From: Ralstonia soli
GTDB lineage: Bacteria > Pseudomonadota > Gammaproteobacteria > Burkholderiales > Burkholderiaceae
Reading direction: 5' to 3'
Length of the DNA stretch: 64,000 bases
Assembly: GCF_023955655.1 (NCBI RefSeq)
Contig: NZ_JAMXHT010000008.1
Span: 186,001 to 250,000 of the forward strand
The notes beneath the pieces were generated by a model that saw only the letters and a list, made by a program, of their open reading frames with translations, did no database searches and was not told the origin of the DNA. The position numbers and the translations under genes are program-made. Below are positions 38,265 to 49,360 of this stretch, piece by piece. Within the stretch, counting starts at the first letter, position 1; every line of letters begins with the position of its first letter.

Positions 38265-38283
38265 ACCGCGGCGAACCTGCGGC

Positions 38284-38823
38284 TTACTTCTTCTTGGTCT
38301 TCGCGGGCGGCGCCAGCATCGTGCCGCGGCATTTCTTCGCGCCGCAGCGACAGGCAAACTGTTCCTTCAGCGCCTTGGTCTGGCGGCCTTCGATGACGAG
38401 GCCGTAGTCGTAGAACAGTTCTTCGCCGGCCTCGATATCGCGCAGCGCGTGAATGAATACGCGGCCATCGCTCTCACGCGCCTCGCAGTTGGGCTTGCAG
38501 GCGTGGTTGATCCAGCGCGCACGGTTGCCGCCGTATTTGGCGTCGATCACGCTGCCGTCTTCGAGGCTGAAATAGAACGTGTGATTCGGGTCAGACGGAT
38601 CATGCGGATGGCGGCGCAACGCCTCTTTCCATGAGATGTGCTCGCCCTTGTATTCGATGATCTTCTTGCCCTTGGCAATGGCGGTCACAGCATAGACGCC
38701 GCGTCCGTGCACGCCGGATTCACGCACCTCGATGCGATCGCGGCGGCGCAGTTTGGCCGGCGCTTGCGGCGCGGGCGAGGCCTCGGCCAGAGCCGGCGTG
38801 GCATCAGGAGACGTACGTGTCAT
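38284..38823 (-). CDS. SET-domain lysine methyltransferase-like protein
   Basis: 179 residues. Complete SET core: GRGVYAVTAIAKGKKIIEY, the cofactor motif RWINHACKPNCEA (104-115) and the catalytic ELFYDYG (135-141), followed by a post-SET zinc cluster (C158, C160, C165) pairing with the Cys of the NHACKPNC motif. A basic tail AKTKKK ends it. Such proteins methylate lysines on proteins. The ATG at 38823 has a weak site. It faces hupB across the DnaA-box region, which raises HU as a candidate substrate (inference). Confidence 0.93.
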   Translation of the reverse strand: MTRTSPDATPALAEASPAPQAPAKLRRRDRIEVRESGVHGRGVYAVTAIAKGKKIIEYKGEHISWKEALRRHPHDPSDPNHTFYFSLEDGSVIDAKYGGNRARWINHACKPNCEARESDGRVFIHALRDIEAGEELFYDYGLVIEGRQTKALKEQFACRCGAKKCRGTMLAPPAKTKKK

Positions 38824-38935
38824 GGGGTCGCAGGGCAAAACAAAAGCGTCGATCAACGAAGGCGTGAGCCTACACCAAAAGCATGGCATCTCGACACGTA
38901 CCGGACGCCATGCGTCCATACCTGTGAACAACGCG

Positions 38936-38944
38936 TGTGGATAA
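38936..38944 (-). promoter_or_regulatory. DnaA box 1 (perfect)
   Basis: TGTGGATAA, minus-strand TTATCCACA. Confidence 0.8.
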
Positions 38945-38957
38945 CCCGGCCTGCAAC

Positions 38958-38966
38958 TGTGGATAA
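38958..38966 (-). promoter_or_regulatory. DnaA box 2 (perfect)
   Basis: TGTGGATAA, minus-strand TTATCCACA, 22 bp (two helical turns) from box 1 and in the same orientation. Confidence 0.8.
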
Positions 38967-39139
38967 CTACCGGCAAAGGCTGTTGGCTGTCTGTGGCTGC
39001 CCTGTCGATGGTGTGGGCACAAGTGATGCGCTTGCCGACCGAAGGTTTCACCAACCCCGCAAACTATCCACGCGAGGACACACGCCGTACCCCTGCTTTT
39101 GCTTGCAGCAAGTGATTGAACACAAAGCGCTTTTTCCAC

Positions 39140-39148
39140 TTATCCACA
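39140..39148 (+). promoter_or_regulatory. DnaA box 3 (perfect)
   Basis: TTATCCACA on the plus strand, followed 13 bp later by the weaker CTATCCACC and then the trio-like AT-rich segment. Confidence 0.8.
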
Positions 39149-39459
39149 GAAACTATCCACCGTTATTTACTACTACTATCTGTATACATAAAGAAAAAGG
39201 TAAACCCATCAATCGACTGTCGTCGCTTCGATCAACGAGCGAGTCGGCCAAGCACAAACCAGAACATCCATCGTTCATACCGATGTGATGGGATCGCCTC
39301 GCAACGCACGTCCCGTGCGGATTTGCGGAACCCGAAGACCACGTGCCGTTACAAAGCTCACGTGCCCGCGCGAATCGCATGCCGGTATCATGTCGCCCTT
39401 GGAGCCATCCCCCGGAGGCTCTGTGGTGTGTTTTATCTACTCTTGAAGGGAGTCAAGCA

Positions 39460-39738
39460 ATGACGAAAACCGAACTGATCGACGCCATCGCCAGCGGCGT
39501 AGACGGTCTGACCAAGGCCAAGGCCGAGCAGGCACTGAACGTGACGCTGCAAGCCATCATGGAATCCGTTGGCAAGGGCGATGCGGTCAGCCTCATCGGC
39601 TTTGGTACCTTCAGCCAGGGCGAGCGTGCCGAGCGTATGGCCCGCAACCCGCGTACCGGTGAAGAGATCAAGGTCGAAGCTGCCAAGACGGTCAAGTTCA
39701 AGGCCGGCCAGAAGTTCAAGGATGCCGTCAACGCCTAA
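39460..39738 (+). CDS. hupB: DNA-binding protein HU
   Basis: 92-residue histone-like protein: helical dimerisation half (MTKTELIDAIASGVDG) and the DNA-grasping arm with GFGTF and RMARNPRTGEEI. GGGAG precedes the ATG. Bends DNA and assists origin opening, fitting its place beside the DnaA-box region. Single gene; the next is 144 bp away. Confidence 0.97.
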   Translation: MTKTELIDAIASGVDGLTKAKAEQALNVTLQAIMESVGKGDAVSLIGFGTFSQGERAERMARNPRTGEEIKVEAAKTVKFKAGQKFKDAVNA

Positions 39739-39882
39739 GGCAATGACGCCCCTGGCGTGACCGGCCCATCCGGTCAACGCCCTCGACGTGGCATGCCATT
39801 GCATGCGTGAATCGACCGCAGCATTGGCGTACCACGTCGGAAGGCCTGTCTCCCCGTCAGGCCATTCCATCTCCCCGCATTC

Positions 39883-40830
39883 ATGTCCCGCCCCTTCCTG
39901 CGCACTGCACGCTTGCTGCGCATTGCCCTGCCGATCGTCCTGACTGCACCGGTGTTCTGGCTGGCCGGTTGCACGACGCCGCCTGCGCGTCCGCAAGCCG
40001 AACCGCTGCCCGATAACGAAGTCGTGCAGACAAGGCCCGGCGCCACGCCGCGCGAACGGATGATCGAGATCGCCCTGACCGAGTGGGATCGCTGGGGCCG
40101 CCAGACCGTGCGCGTTGGGCGCGACGATACCTATTGCGTGACCGGAGGCGGCTTTCCTGATCAGCCCCCGGGGCACTGGCTGACGGCCGACGATCCGACC
40201 CCGACTCCTGCCGATGAAGAAGGCGGTACCGACATGCCGTTGCCCAAGCCGGCTGCCGCGCCATCGGCGCCGCCGCCCGCGCCCTGCCTGCGCTATCCGG
40301 ACGGCACCGGCGGTGAAGCCACTGCACGCGGCTGCATGCTGGCCAAGCGCTACTGGGCCATCGTCGGCAAAACGCCCGCCTGCCAGCAGCTGACTACCGG
40401 CGGCTGGGCGTGGTCGGCGGTGTTCATCTCGTGGATCATGCGCAAGGCCGGTTTGCAGAATGACCAGTTTCTGACCGGTGCCTCGCATGCGGAATACGTG
40501 ACCGACGCGCGTGACCACCTGCTCAGGCATCCCGCCTTCGTGCTCGAACGCACGCCAGCTGTGCCGCGCCCGGGCGACCTCATCTGCTCCGCCCGCGGCG
40601 CCGATCGCTTCATCTCCGATCCGGCGGAAATCCAGGCAGGCAGGACCCCCATGCACTGCGATCTCGTCGTCGAGCTGGACCCGATCCGCCACGAGGTCAA
40701 AGCGATCGGCGGCAACGTGCAGCAATCTGCGTCAATGAGCATCACCGAGTTGAACGATGCCAACCAGCTCGACCCGTACACGAACTCGGTCATGCAGTGG
40801 CTCGTGATCCTGCGCAACCAACTGCCTTAG
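39883..40830 (+). CDS. DUF2272-family lipoprotein
   Basis: 315 residues. N-terminal lipoprotein signal with lipobox LAGC at about residues 27-30. The C-terminal DUF2272 region (GGWAWSAVFISWIMRKAGL, ASHAEYVTDAR, MHCDLVVELD) resembles CHAP/NlpC-type cysteine peptidase folds, with Cys/His candidates, but function is unproven. Between them is a Pro/Ala-rich insert (about 105-135). Periplasmic, probably membrane-anchored. Confidence 0.85.
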   Translation: MSRPFLRTARLLRIALPIVLTAPVFWLAGCTTPPARPQAEPLPDNEVVQTRPGATPRERMIEIALTEWDRWGRQTVRVGRDDTYCVTGGGFPDQPPGHWLTADDPTPTPADEEGGTDMPLPKPAAAPSAPPPAPCLRYPDGTGGEATARGCMLAKRYWAIVGKTPACQQLTTGGWAWSAVFISWIMRKAGLQNDQFLTGASHAEYVTDARDHLLRHPAFVLERTPAVPRPGDLICSARGADRFISDPAEIQAGRTPMHCDLVVELDPIRHEVKAIGGNVQQSASMSITELNDANQLDPYTNSVMQWLVILRNQLP

Positions 40831-40942
40831 CAGCGAACGGATGTAACGTGGTTTGACGTTCGGCGCCAATTAATTAACATGTGAATCACTAAGGCGCCGG
40901 CAACCCGACCGGCGCATGGCCCCTGCGATCAGGAGACAGGTC

Positions 40943-41767
40943 ATGACGGTGCTTTCGCTCTCACCCGATGCCGGATCGGATGTCCAAGCCCATCGCCCCG
41001 CCTGGTGCGGCCCGCGCGAATGGGCGGCTCGCGTGAAGCTTGCGGCGTGCTACCGCATCTTTGCGCAGCTCGGCTGGACGGAGCTGATCTACAACCACAT
41101 CACGCTGCGCCTGCCACCCGAAGACGGCGCGCATGACGATAGCGGCCCGCATTTCCTCATCAACCCATTTGGCCTGACGTATGCGGAGGTCTGTGCGTCG
41201 AATCTGGTGAAGGTCGACTTACAGGGCAACGTGCAGCGTGCGGCTGGCCAACCCGAATGGCCGGTCAACCCGGCGGGCTTTACGGTGCATGCCGCCATTC
41301 ATGCCGGCATTCCCGGTGCGCATTGCGTGATGCATACCCACACCACGGCCGGCATGGCGGTCGCCTGCGCGCGCGATGGTTTGTCGATCAGCAACTTTTA
41401 CGCAGCGCAACTGCACGGCAAGGTCGCGTATCACGACTTTGAAGGCATCACCGTGCATGCCGATGAAGGGCCGCGCCTGGTGAAGAACATCGGCGACAAG
41501 CCCGCCGTCATTCTGCGCAACCATGGGCTGCTCGCCTGGGGCGATTCGATTGCGCGCGCGTTTGCCGTGCTGTGGTTGCTCAACCGCGCCTGCGAGATCC
41601 AACTGGCTTCCACATCGATGGGCACGGTGCTGCAGATTCCCGAATCCATCGCCCGCAACTGCACGCGCGATTCGCTGCAGTTCAACCCGAACTTTGGTGC
41701 CGGCGAGGACGTCTTCGCCGCCCTCACCCGCACCATCGATCGCATCGACCCTTCCTATCGAACCTGA
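40943..41767 (+). CDS. Class II aldolase/adducin-family protein
   Basis: 274 residues. The zinc site motif CVMHTHTTAGMAVAC and the later ILRNHGLLAWG are hallmark class II aldolase/adducin features; an N-terminal ELIYNHITLRLP is also typical. Substrate unknown. AGGAG precedes the ATG at 40943. The reductase gene follows after four bases, so the pair is an operon. Confidence 0.93.
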   Translation: MTVLSLSPDAGSDVQAHRPAWCGPREWAARVKLAACYRIFAQLGWTELIYNHITLRLPPEDGAHDDSGPHFLINPFGLTYAEVCASNLVKVDLQGNVQRAAGQPEWPVNPAGFTVHAAIHAGIPGAHCVMHTHTTAGMAVACARDGLSISNFYAAQLHGKVAYHDFEGITVHADEGPRLVKNIGDKPAVILRNHGLLAWGDSIARAFAVLWLLNRACEIQLASTSMGTVLQIPESIARNCTRDSLQFNPNFGAGEDVFAALTRTIDRIDPSYRT

Positions 41768-41771
41768 TCTC

Positions 41772-42749
41772 ATGACACGCATTTGCATCGTCGGCGCTGG
41801 CGCTGTCGGCGGCTATCTGGGCGCGAAGCTCGCGCTGGCTGGTGAATCGATCAACGTGCTGGCACGCGGTGCCACGCTTGAGGCCTTGCAGGCAGACGGG
41901 CTGCGCCTGACGGAAGACGGCACCACGCACGCCGTTCCGGTCAACGCGAGTGGCAACGCACAGGCATTCGGGATCCAGGACGTGGTGATCATTGCCGTGA
42001 AGGCACCGGCCATGGAAAGCGTGGCGCACAGCATCGCCCCGCTCATCGGCGCCGAAACCTGCGTGGTGGTGGCGATGAACGGCGTGCCGTGGTGGTTCTT
42101 TGATCGGCCTGGGCCGCTGGAAGGTCAGCGCCTGCAGTCAGTCGATCCGCATGGCCGGATTGCCGAGTCGATTCCCACGAAGAACGTGCTCGGTTGCGTG
42201 GTGCACCTGACGTGCTCAACGTCTGCGCCGGGACACGTGCGGCACGGATTCGGCAAGCGATTGATTCTCGGGGAACCGGCCGGCGGCGCATCACCGCGCC
42301 TGGACACCATCAGCGCGTTGTTCGAACGCCCGGGCTTGCAGATCGAACGCAGCGAAGCCATCCAACGCGACATCTGGTTCAAGCTGTGGGGCAACATGAC
42401 GATGAACCCGGTGTCGGTGCTGACCGGGGCCACGTGTGATCGCATCCTCGATGATCCGCTGGTGGCAGCGTTCTGCTTGGGCATCATGGAAGAAGCGAAA
42501 GCGATTGGCGCGCGCATCGGCTGCCCGATCGCACAGAGCGGCGAAGAACGCAGCGCGGTGACGCGTCAACTTGGCGCGTTCAAGACGTCGATGCTGCAGG
42601 ATGCGGAAGCCGGGCGCGGCCCGCTCGAGATCGATGCGCTGGTGGCCTCGGTGCGCGAGATCGGTCAGCACGTGGGTGTGCCGACACCGCAGATCGATGC
42701 CCTGCTGGGTCTGGTGCGATTGCATGCCCAGACCCGCGGGCTCTACTGA
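41772..42749 (+). CDS. panE: 2-dehydropantoate 2-reductase
   Basis: 325-residue NADPH-dependent ketopantoate reductase family protein. GAGAVGGYLGAKLA binds NADPH at the N-terminus, and DIWFKLWGNMTMNP carries the catalytic lysine block. Pantothenate synthesis is the family role, but several paralogues exist in Burkholderiaceae, and pairing with an aldolase-type gene suggests a different 2-keto acid is possible. The longer upstream frame overlaps the aldolase and is rejected. Confidence 0.88.
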   Translation: MTRICIVGAGAVGGYLGAKLALAGESINVLARGATLEALQADGLRLTEDGTTHAVPVNASGNAQAFGIQDVVIIAVKAPAMESVAHSIAPLIGAETCVVVAMNGVPWWFFDRPGPLEGQRLQSVDPHGRIAESIPTKNVLGCVVHLTCSTSAPGHVRHGFGKRLILGEPAGGASPRLDTISALFERPGLQIERSEAIQRDIWFKLWGNMTMNPVSVLTGATCDRILDDPLVAAFCLGIMEEAKAIGARIGCPIAQSGEERSAVTRQLGAFKTSMLQDAEAGRGPLEIDALVASVREIGQHVGVPTPQIDALLGLVRLHAQTRGLY

Positions 42750-42762
42750 AGCAACATCTTCG

Positions 42763-43572
42763 TTACGGTGCCAGCGCGGGATGCTTTAGCGCGTGCGCCG
42801 TTTCGATCCACTGCTGGTGATATGCGGCATCGTCGCGCTTGAGACCCAGCTCGCCGTTCTGATACGCCATTGCCAGGGCTTGCACGGCTTCGGGCAGTTC
42901 GTGCTCGGCAGCAGCCTGGTACAACGCCAGCGCACGCGCTTCGTCGCGCGGCACGCCCTCGCCGTCACGGTACGCATTGGCCAGCATGAACATCGCCGCC
43001 GGAATCTCGTGGTGCGCTGCGCGATCGAACCAGTGCGCCGCTTGTGCTGTGTCGATGGCCGTACCGTAGCCGCTGCGAACCATCAGGCCAAGGTAGTACG
43101 CGGCAGCCGCGTCGCCCTTGTCAGCCGACTGACGCAGCAGACGCAGCGCGCGCGGGTAGTCGCGCTCCACGCCACCGGTGCCGAGCAGCAATGCCTTGCC
43201 GAGCGACAACTGCGCACGCGCATCGCTCGGTGCAGCGGTTTCCAGCCAACGCATCCCTTCATTACGCAGTGAGCCATCGCGCGCGCTGAGCAAGGCTTCG
43301 CCCAACGCCGACTGCGCCGGTACCGAACCACTGCGCGCCAACTGGCGCAGCTGCTGCAGCGCCTCGGGCTCCATCGCCTGCACGACCATCGCGCGCCAGG
43401 ACTCCAGCTGCGTGGCGTCCACGGTGGGTGCCCGGCGTGCGTGCGAGAGCCAACCACCGACTGTCACAGTGATGGCTAACGCAGCCGCCACCGTGAGCAT
43501 CGGCACCGACTGGCGCGGAGACTCCATGACCGGCGCATCCAGCCCAGCCCATGCGGAACGAAGAGATGGCAT
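42763..43572 (-). CDS. Sel1-repeat (TPR-like) membrane-anchored protein
   Basis: 269 residues. One N-terminal membrane segment (about 25-45) and then several Sel1-like repeats, e.g. AQLSLGKALLLGTGGVERDY and AMFMLANAYRDGEGVPRDEA. Likely periplasmic protein-protein scaffold of unknown partner. GGAG precedes the ATG at 43572. It lies 13 bp after the 5'-nucleotidase gene and may share its transcript. Confidence 0.87.
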   Translation of the reverse strand: MPSLRSAWAGLDAPVMESPRQSVPMLTVAAALAITVTVGGWLSHARRAPTVDATQLESWRAMVVQAMEPEALQQLRQLARSGSVPAQSALGEALLSARDGSLRNEGMRWLETAAPSDARAQLSLGKALLLGTGGVERDYPRALRLLRQSADKGDAAAAYYLGLMVRSGYGTAIDTAQAAHWFDRAAHHEIPAAMFMLANAYRDGEGVPRDEARALALYQAAAEHELPEAVQALAMAYQNGELGLKRDDAAYHQQWIETAHALKHPALAP

Positions 43573-43585
43573 CGTCGGCTCCGGC

Positions 43586-45658
<2,073 letters not shown>

Positions 45659-45799
45659 GAACTTCTCCCTGAAGGTCTTTTTTTGATATGCGACTACGGA
45701 CTGCGAACTACCAAGGCACGTGCGCGATCGTTTGCGCAACGCGAGAGGACAACAGACTGGGCCGGGGCTTCAGAAGCGGAGAAGTATCAAAAGCGTGCG

Positions 45800-45826
45800 T
45801 GACGACGCCGTGACCATCGCATGACA
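45800..45826 (-). promoter_or_regulatory. Weak Pho-box-like repeats
   Basis: Minus strand TGTCA, GGTCA and CGTCA at 11-bp intervals, the periodicity of PhoB half-sites, about 140 bp upstream of the 5'-nucleotidase. The match outside the core is poor. Confidence 0.25.
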
Positions 45827-45963
45827 TTTATGCGAGACGCTGGCCGCGTGAAGAGGTGCGCCGGCTGCGGGTCTCAGCCGGACAGCGGATCGGCAGGGCT
45901 AAAAAATCCAAGGCGTTTCGTCAACAACGTTAGAATGAGCCCATTTTTCCGCGTAGCTGTTCT

Positions 45964-46746
45964 ATGTCTCAGAAGAAAGCGCCGTTGTTCGAGATCCGCA
46001 GCGGCACCGTCGATGCCCTGCTGCTGTCGCCGCGCACCGCCGACATGGACGCGCTGGCCGCCGAACTCACGCGACGCTTTGCCGACACGCCGGAGTTTTT
46101 CTCCAACGACGTGGTCGCCATCGACGTGCGCCGCCTGGCCGAGGATGAGCGATTGCCCATCGACCGTTTGGTGGAGACCCTCACCGCGCTGCGTGCCCGT
46201 GCGATCGGTGTGGTCGCCAGCCCCGAGCAGGCAGAGTGGGCCCAGGCGTTTGGTCTGCCGCTGCTTGAGAGCCACGGCCGTCGTCCCCGCGGCGAGAAAG
46301 ACGCGAAGGACGCCCAGGATGTGCCCGAGCACGCCCAGGCCGCCGAAGCGCCTTCGTCTGCCGCAACTCCCGCCCCCGTCGTTCCCCCCGTCGATGCCGT
46401 AGCCACGCAGCCCGGCACGATGGTCATCGACCGCCCCCTGCGTTCCGGCCAGCGCATCTACGCGCGTGGCGATCTGGTTGTGCTGGACATCGTGAGCGAC
46501 GGCGCCGAAGTGATCGCCGAGGGCAACATCTACGTCTATGCCTCGCTGCGCGGCCGCGCGCTGGCGGGTGTGAAGGGCAACCTGGATGCGCGCATCTTCT
46601 GCACGTGCCTGGAGCCCCAACTGATTTCCATCGCCGGCATCTACCGCACCGGCGAAACCCCGTGGCCGGAAGCCTACGCCAGCAAACCTGCGCAGGTCCG
46701 GCTCGCGGACAACACGCTGGTTTTCGAACCGTTGCGGATGAAATAA
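45964..46746 (+). CDS. minC: Septum site-determining protein MinC
   Basis: 260-residue FtsZ inhibitor. N-terminal MinC_N, an Ala/Pro-rich linker (about 110-145) and the C-terminal beta-helix domain ([35 protein letters not shown]). Works with MinD and MinE to keep division at mid-cell. First gene of minCDE, 44 bp before minD. Confidence 0.96.
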   Translation: MSQKKAPLFEIRSGTVDALLLSPRTADMDALAAELTRRFADTPEFFSNDVVAIDVRRLAEDERLPIDRLVETLTALRARAIGVVASPEQAEWAQAFGLPLLESHGRRPRGEKDAKDAQDVPEHAQAAEAPSSAATPAPVVPPVDAVATQPGTMVIDRPLRSGQRIYARGDLVVLDIVSDGAEVIAEGNIYVYASLRGRALAGVKGNLDARIFCTCLEPQLISIAGIYRTGETPWPEAYASKPAQVRLADNTLVFEPLRMK

Positions 46747-46790
46747 CACGCTGTAAGCGTGCCGACCGATTTAACTGACTGATACGAGCC

Positions 46791-47609
46791 ATGACCAAGA
46801 TCATCGTAGTCACCTCCGGCAAGGGCGGCGTCGGCAAGACGACCACCAGTGCGGCGTTTTCCGCGGGCCTTGCGCTGCGCGGTCACAAGACCGCCGTTAT
46901 CGACTTCGACGTCGGCCTGCGCAACCTCGACCTCATCATGGGTTGCGAGCGCCGCGTGGTGTATGACCTGATCAACGTGATCCACGGTGAGGCCAACCTG
47001 AACCAGGCCCTCATCAAGGACAAGAAGTGCGAGAACCTGTTCATCCTCCCCGCCTCGCAGACGCGCGACAAGGATGCGCTCACGCGTGAAGGCGTCGAGA
47101 AGGTGATCGAGGGCCTGAAGGAAATGGGCTTCGAATACATCGTCTGCGATTCGCCCGCCGGTATCGAATCGGGCGCGCTGATGGCGATGTACTTTGCCGA
47201 CGAAGCGATTGTCGTGACGAACCCGGAAGTGTCTTCGGTGCGCGACTCCGATCGCATCCTGGGCATCCTGTCGTCCAAGTCGCGCCGCGCGGTGGAAGGC
47301 AAGGAGCCGATCAAGGAACACCTGCTGCTCACGCGCTACAACCCGAAGCGTGTGTCCGAAGGCGAAATGCTGTCGCTCACCGACATCCAGGAAATCCTGC
47401 GCATCAAGCTGATCGGCGTGATTCCGGAATCGGAAGCCGTGCTGCAAGCGTCCAACCAGGGCACGCCCGCCATCCACATCGAAGGCTCCGATGTGGCCAA
47501 CGCCTACCACGACGTGATCGACCGCTTCCTGGGCAAGGAAAAGGAACTGCGCTACGTCGAATACAGCAAGCCGGGCTTCCTGCAGCGCCTGTTCGGCGGC
47601 GGTAAATAA
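46791..47609 (+). CDS. minD: Septum site-determining ATPase MinD
   Basis: 272 residues. Deviant Walker [12 protein letters not shown] near the N-terminus, [11 protein letters not shown] (switch II) and a C-terminal amphipathic membrane-targeting helix ([12 protein letters not shown]). It recruits MinC and is displaced by MinE. Middle of the operon. Confidence 0.98.
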   Translation: MTKIIVVTSGKGGVGKTTTSAAFSAGLALRGHKTAVIDFDVGLRNLDLIMGCERRVVYDLINVIHGEANLNQALIKDKKCENLFILPASQTRDKDALTREGVEKVIEGLKEMGFEYIVCDSPAGIESGALMAMYFADEAIVVTNPEVSSVRDSDRILGILSSKSRRAVEGKEPIKEHLLLTRYNPKRVSEGEMLSLTDIQEILRIKLIGVIPESEAVLQASNQGTPAIHIEGSDVANAYHDVIDRFLGKEKELRYVEYSKPGFLQRLFGGGK

Positions 47610-47623
47610 GGAGACGCACACCC

Positions 47624-47878
47624 ATGTCGATTCTGTCTTTCCTGCTGGGCGAGAAGAAGAAGACTGCAACCGTCGCCAAAGAACGCCTGCAGATCATCCT
47701 CGCCCATGAACGCACCGCCAGCGGTGCGCCCGCCGACTACCTGCCCGCGCTGCAGCGTGAGCTGGTGGCCGTGATCTCGAAGTACGTGAAGATCGGCAAC
47801 GACGACATCAAGGTCAACCTCGAGCGCCAGGACAACCTGGAAGTGCTGGAGGTGAAGATCGAGATTCCGCAGGCCTGA
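47624..47878 (+). CDS. minE: Cell division topological specificity factor MinE
   Basis: 84 residues. N-terminal membrane/MinD-binding helix ([13 protein letters not shown]) and the C-terminal topological domain ([13 protein letters not shown]). It begins 14 bp after minD. Normal length. Confidence 0.97.
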   Translation: MSILSFLLGEKKKTATVAKERLQIILAHERTASGAPADYLPALQRELVAVISKYVKIGNDDIKVNLERQDNLEVLEVKIEIPQA

Positions 47879-47890
47879 TCTTCCACGTCC

Positions 47891-49288
47891 GTGCCAACCG
47901 TGACAGCGACCGAAGCACTTGCCCACCTGTGGGGAGTGCTCGGTCAGCCGGCGCAAGCGCTGTCGCGGGTCAATCTCACAGGCGCTGAGCCGGCGCTACC
48001 CTCATCGTTTGCGGTAGGCACGCTCGCACAGAGCACCATTGCCGCTGCCGCATTGGCCGCCGCGCAGGTCGATACGCTGCGCACGGGCCGCGAGCAGACC
48101 GTGTCGGTCGACATGCACCACGCGGCGCTGGAATTCCGCTCCGAGCGCTATTTCCGTGTGGATGGCCAACTGCCTCCCGAACCGTGGGACAAGATCGCCG
48201 GGCTATATCGCTGCGGCGATGGCCGCTGGGTGCGCCTGCATACCAACTTTCCGCATCACCGTGATGGCGTGCTCAAGCTGCTTGGCTGCGCGTATGACCG
48301 CGACGCCGTGGCCGCCGCCCTGAGTCAGTGGAAGGCGGAAGCGTTTGAAGACGCTGCCGCGCAGGCCGGCATGGTCGTCACCGCTGCCCGCACATTTGAA
48401 GAGTGGGACCGCCATCCGCAAGGCATGGCCGTGGCTGGTCAGCCGCTCATGACCATCGAACGCATTGGCGATGCGCCGCCCACACCGCTGCCCACGCAGG
48501 CCGATGACCAGCCGCTGTCTGGCGTGCGCGTACTCGATCTCACGCGCGTGATTGCCGGCCCGGTCTGCGGCCGCACGCTGGCCGCGCATGGGGCCGACGT
48601 GCTGCTCATCACCGCGCCGCATCTGCCTGCCATCCCACCACTGGTGATCGACACCGGCCGCGGCAAGCGTTCCGCGCAACTGGACCTGCGCGATGCGGCC
48701 GGAGCCGAGCAACTGCGCGCGCTGCTGCACGATGCCGACGTCTTCGTGCAGGGCTATCGCCCGGGTGGTCTGACTGCGCTGCAGTTCAGTCCCGAGCAAG
48801 CCGCTGCACTGCGCCCCGGCATCGTCTACGTGAGCCTGTGCGCGTACGGCTATGACGGCCCGTGGGCCAATCGGCGCGGCTTCGATTCGCTCGTGCAGAC
48901 CGCCAGCGGTTTCAACTGGGCCGAAGCCGACGCGGCCGGCGACGCCAAGCCCCGCCCCCTGCCGGCGCAGGCGCTCGACCACGGCGCGGGCTACCTGATG
49001 GCCGCCGGTGCGATGACGGCCCTCGCGCGCCGCATGACCGAAGGCGGAAGCTGGCATGTGCGCGTGTCGCTGGCCCAGACGGCGTACTGGCTGCGCAGCT
49101 TTGGCCGCATGGCCAACGGTTTCGATGTGGCTGACCCACGCTACGAAGACATCGGCACGTACCTGGAGACCACGCCCTCAGGTTTCGGCGCGCTCACGGC
49201 TTTGCGCCACGCCGGGCAGCTCTCCGACACGCCGCCGCACTGGACGCGGCCCACCGTGCCGCTGGGGACGCACGCCGCGCGGTGGTAG
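47891..49288 (+). CDS. CaiB/BaiF-family CoA-transferase
   Basis: 465-residue family III CoA-transferase: GVRVLDLTRVIAGPVCGRTLAAHGADV, the conserved GKRSAQLDLRD and YVSLCAYGYDGPWANRRGFD. The N-terminal 170 residues also resemble a half-domain of the family, so it may be a fused tandem form. GTG start with no clear ribosome binding site, 12 bp after minE; could be co-expressed with min only by read-through. Substrate unknown. Confidence 0.86.
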   Translation: MPTVTATEALAHLWGVLGQPAQALSRVNLTGAEPALPSSFAVGTLAQSTIAAAALAAAQVDTLRTGREQTVSVDMHHAALEFRSERYFRVDGQLPPEPWDKIAGLYRCGDGRWVRLHTNFPHHRDGVLKLLGCAYDRDAVAAALSQWKAEAFEDAAAQAGMVVTAARTFEEWDRHPQGMAVAGQPLMTIERIGDAPPTPLPTQADDQPLSGVRVLDLTRVIAGPVCGRTLAAHGADVLLITAPHLPAIPPLVIDTGRGKRSAQLDLRDAAGAEQLRALLHDADVFVQGYRPGGLTALQFSPEQAAALRPGIVYVSLCAYGYDGPWANRRGFDSLVQTASGFNWAEADAAGDAKPRPLPAQALDHGAGYLMAAGAMTALARRMTEGGSWHVRVSLAQTAYWLRSFGRMANGFDVADPRYEDIGTYLETTPSGFGALTALRHAGQLSDTPPHWTRPTVPLGTHAARW

Positions 49289-49360
49289 CCGCAGTGGTAG
49301 GATGCGCGCCTACCGTTTTCTCTGCCTGCGCCTGATACGCCGGGCGCACATGGCCCGCCG

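Larger units (their letters stand above)
38824..39459. other. Candidate replication origin region (DnaA boxes, AT-rich segment)
   Basis: 636 bp with no gene. It has perfect DnaA boxes at 38936, 38958 and 39140; two-mismatch boxes at 39064-39072 and 39153-39161; then TTACTACTACTATC (39167-39180), which on the complementary strand reads as a run of DnaA-trios in the same orientation to the boxes as in the Bacillus origin; and an AT-rich tract to about 39203. hupB promoter elements must lie at the right end. Origin function is inference; a DnaA-titration or DnaA-regulated promoter region is the alternative. Confidence 0.55.

Noticed and set aside
39751-39776. Hairpin TGACCGG/CCGGTCA after hupB as a terminator
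   Set aside because: Short stem and no T-run; too weak to call.
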